DNA of 64,000 nt from NCBI RefSeq assembly GCF_003050905.1, contig NZ_QAOT01000017.1. One strand, given 5' to 3'. Shown piece by piece: positions 62,857 to 64,000 of this stretch (position 1 is its first letter; every line of letters starts with the position of its first letter). The translations under genes and the position numbers were made by a program. Source of the stretch: Cereibacter_A azotoformans. Its GTDB lineage: Bacteria > Pseudomonadota > Alphaproteobacteria > Rhodobacterales > Rhodobacteraceae. The notes under the pieces were generated by a model, which had not been told where the DNA came from, searched no databases, and saw nothing but the letters and a program-made list of their open reading frames with translations.

Positions 62857-64000
62857 ATGTTCGAAGCCTTCCTCGTCACCACCTCTTCCGCCGGTCTCAG
62901 CGCGCTGGGGATGCGCGAGCAGCGCTCCTACGAGCTGGTGTCGGACACGCTGAGGGAGGCGCTGGGGCCCGACCATGCCGCGCTCCTGGCCGAGCCGGTG
63001 CCGACCGACCAGGGCGACCGCTACGACTGGTATGCGCCGGTGCCGGGGCGGGCCGCGCGGCTGCTCGACCTCGATGACGCGGCGCAGGCGGCGGCGCGGG
63101 CGCGCCTCGCGGCGCTGTCGGCCGATGTCGAGGCGCTGGCCGAGCGGCTGGGGACAAGCGGCCGGCCCGAGGATCTGCGCCTGTCCGAGGCGCTCTCGAA
63201 CGCGATGCGCGTGCCCGACGAGGGGTTCATCCATGTGCTGCACCGCGAGGGGGCGCCGCCGCAGCCCGTGCTGGTGAACTGGGCCTGGACGCGGGACGAG
63301 CGCGGCAGCGTCCGGGGCCGGCTGACGGGCGGGGCCGCGGCCGCGGCGGCGGTGTCCGCCACCGCCGCGGGGGCCGGGGCGGGCGCCGGGGCGGCCGTCT
63401 CTGCGGCGGCGGCCACGGCGGCGGCGGGGCCGGACGGGACGCCCGCCGCGCTCTTCTGGCTGGTCCGGCTGGGCTGGCTGCTGCTGGCGCTCATGCTGGC
63501 CCTCCTGATCTGGCTCCTGCTGCCCGCCTGCGCGCTGCGCGGCCTTCCGGGCTTCTGCCCGCTCCCGCCGGCCGAGGTCTCGGCCGCCGCCGCCCGCAAG
63601 GCCGTGCTCGAGGATCAGATCGCGCGGATCGAACAGTCGATCGGCATCGCCGACAACGCCTGCCAGCCGCTCACCCCGGCCTCCGCGCCGGCCGCCGCCC
63701 CCGCCCCCGTCGATCCGGCGCTGCAGAACCGGCTGGACCGGGCGGGGGCGCAGCGCGGGCGGCTCTCCTTCTCGCTGGCCTGGGACAGCCGGGCCGATCT
63801 CGACCTCTCGGTGGACTGTCCCTCGGGGCCGAAGATCTGGTTCGGCGGGCGGGAGGCCTGCGGCGGCAGGCTCGACGTGGACAGCAACATGGATGGGCGG
63901 CAGGCGGTGCGCGACCCGATCGAGAATGTCTTCTACGGCGCGCCCGCCCCCGGCCGCTACCGGATCACCGTCCGGCTCTATGCCCGCAACGGCGAGGCCG
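62857..64000 (+). CDS. Membrane protein with YfaP-like domain, partial at window end
   Basis: At least 381 residues are visible and the frame is still open at the window edge. An N-terminal domain (1-150) resembles that of the preceding protease: AEPVPTDQGDRYDWYAP, an LDLDDAAQAAARARL helix, and PQPVLVNWAWTRD at its end. An Ala/Gly-rich stretch (160-195) precedes one span (about 199-222), then a helical Cys-containing segment. A beta-sandwich like DUF2135/YfaP follows (LSFSLAWDSRADLDLSVDCPS, GGRLDVDSNMDG). It probably works with the protease. Confidence 0.62.
   Translation, partial: MFEAFLVTTSSAGLSALGMREQRSYELVSDTLREALGPDHAALLAEPVPTDQGDRYDWYAPVPGRAARLLDLDDAAQAAARARLAALSADVEALAERLGTSGRPEDLRLSEALSNAMRVPDEGFIHVLHREGAPPQPVLVNWAWTRDERGSVRGRLTGGAAAAAAVSATAAGAGAGAGAAVSAAAATAAAGPDGTPAALFWLVRLGWLLLALMLALLIWLLLPACALRGLPGFCPLPPAEVSAAAARKAVLEDQIARIEQSIGIADNACQPLTPASAPAAAPAPVDPALQNRLDRAGAQRGRLSFSLAWDSRADLDLSVDCPSGPKIWFGGREACGGRLDVDSNMDGRQAVRDPIENVFYGAPAPGRYRITVRLYARNGEA

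Overview
The window is GC-rich, tightly packed alphaproteobacterial DNA. The napKEFDABC order, a short BLUF photoreceptor and the overall gene style point to the Rhodobacter/Cereibacter group (Rhodobacteraceae); this is an inference from gene content, not a species call. No rRNA, tRNA or CRISPR array was seen. Layout: 1-2.7 kb holds a methyltransferase gene cut off at its 3' end beside a possible insertion-sequence end, then two divergent sugar/phosphosugar transferases of surface glycan type. 2.9-7.8 kb is a complete periplasmic nitrate reductase operon. 7.9-15.6 kb carries a FUSC-type membrane protein, a large MscS-type channel and a 1318-residue RTX protein with an embedded von Willebrand A domain. 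16.0-26.7 kb is a catabolic operon: DeoR regulator, sugar-type ABC transporter, zinc dehydrogenase, aldehyde dehydrogenase, tartrate/isopropylmalate-type dehydrogenase, and an aldolase and PfkB kinase that closely resemble the YihT/YihV pair for sulfofructose (sulfoquinovose breakdown). 26.7-28.9 kb has a PHB-depolymerase-like esterase, a ribbon-helix-helix regulator and a short BLUF protein. 29.2-41.5 kb is the most unusual part. It encodes a phosphosulfolactate-synthase (ComA) homologue, an FAD dehydrogenase of the fumarate reductase/tricarballylate type, a taurine/sulfonate-type ABC importer, a split ChrA pair, MmgE/PrpD and PrpF proteins, a TrmB-family regulator and a UPF0324 (YeiH/TauZ-like) putative sulfate exporter. 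Four promoter regions in this stretch carry versions of one dyad (TGGTAGY-N7-RCTACCA), which suggests a single TrmB regulon. I propose an undescribed route for a sulfonated carboxylic acid in which the ComA-like enzyme releases sulfite. 41.6-58.4 kb is a polysaccharide/glycoconjugate region with glycosyltransferases, an O-antigen-ligase-like polymerase, UDP-sugar dehydrogenase, acyltransferase, SGNH hydrolase, GtrA flippase, a degenerate GT2 and a GT2-GT39 fusion; dut sits inside it. 58.6-64 kb encodes envelope proteins. Two of them share a similar N-terminal domain and one membrane span but carry different C-terminal modules (trypsin-like protease; YfaP/DUF2135-like). The last gene runs off the window. 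How the genes work together: the nap operon is a self-contained respiratory/redox module. The 16-27 kb and 29-41 kb blocks look like two neighbouring sulfonate or organic-acid catabolic modules with separate regulators. The final third builds or modifies the cell envelope.
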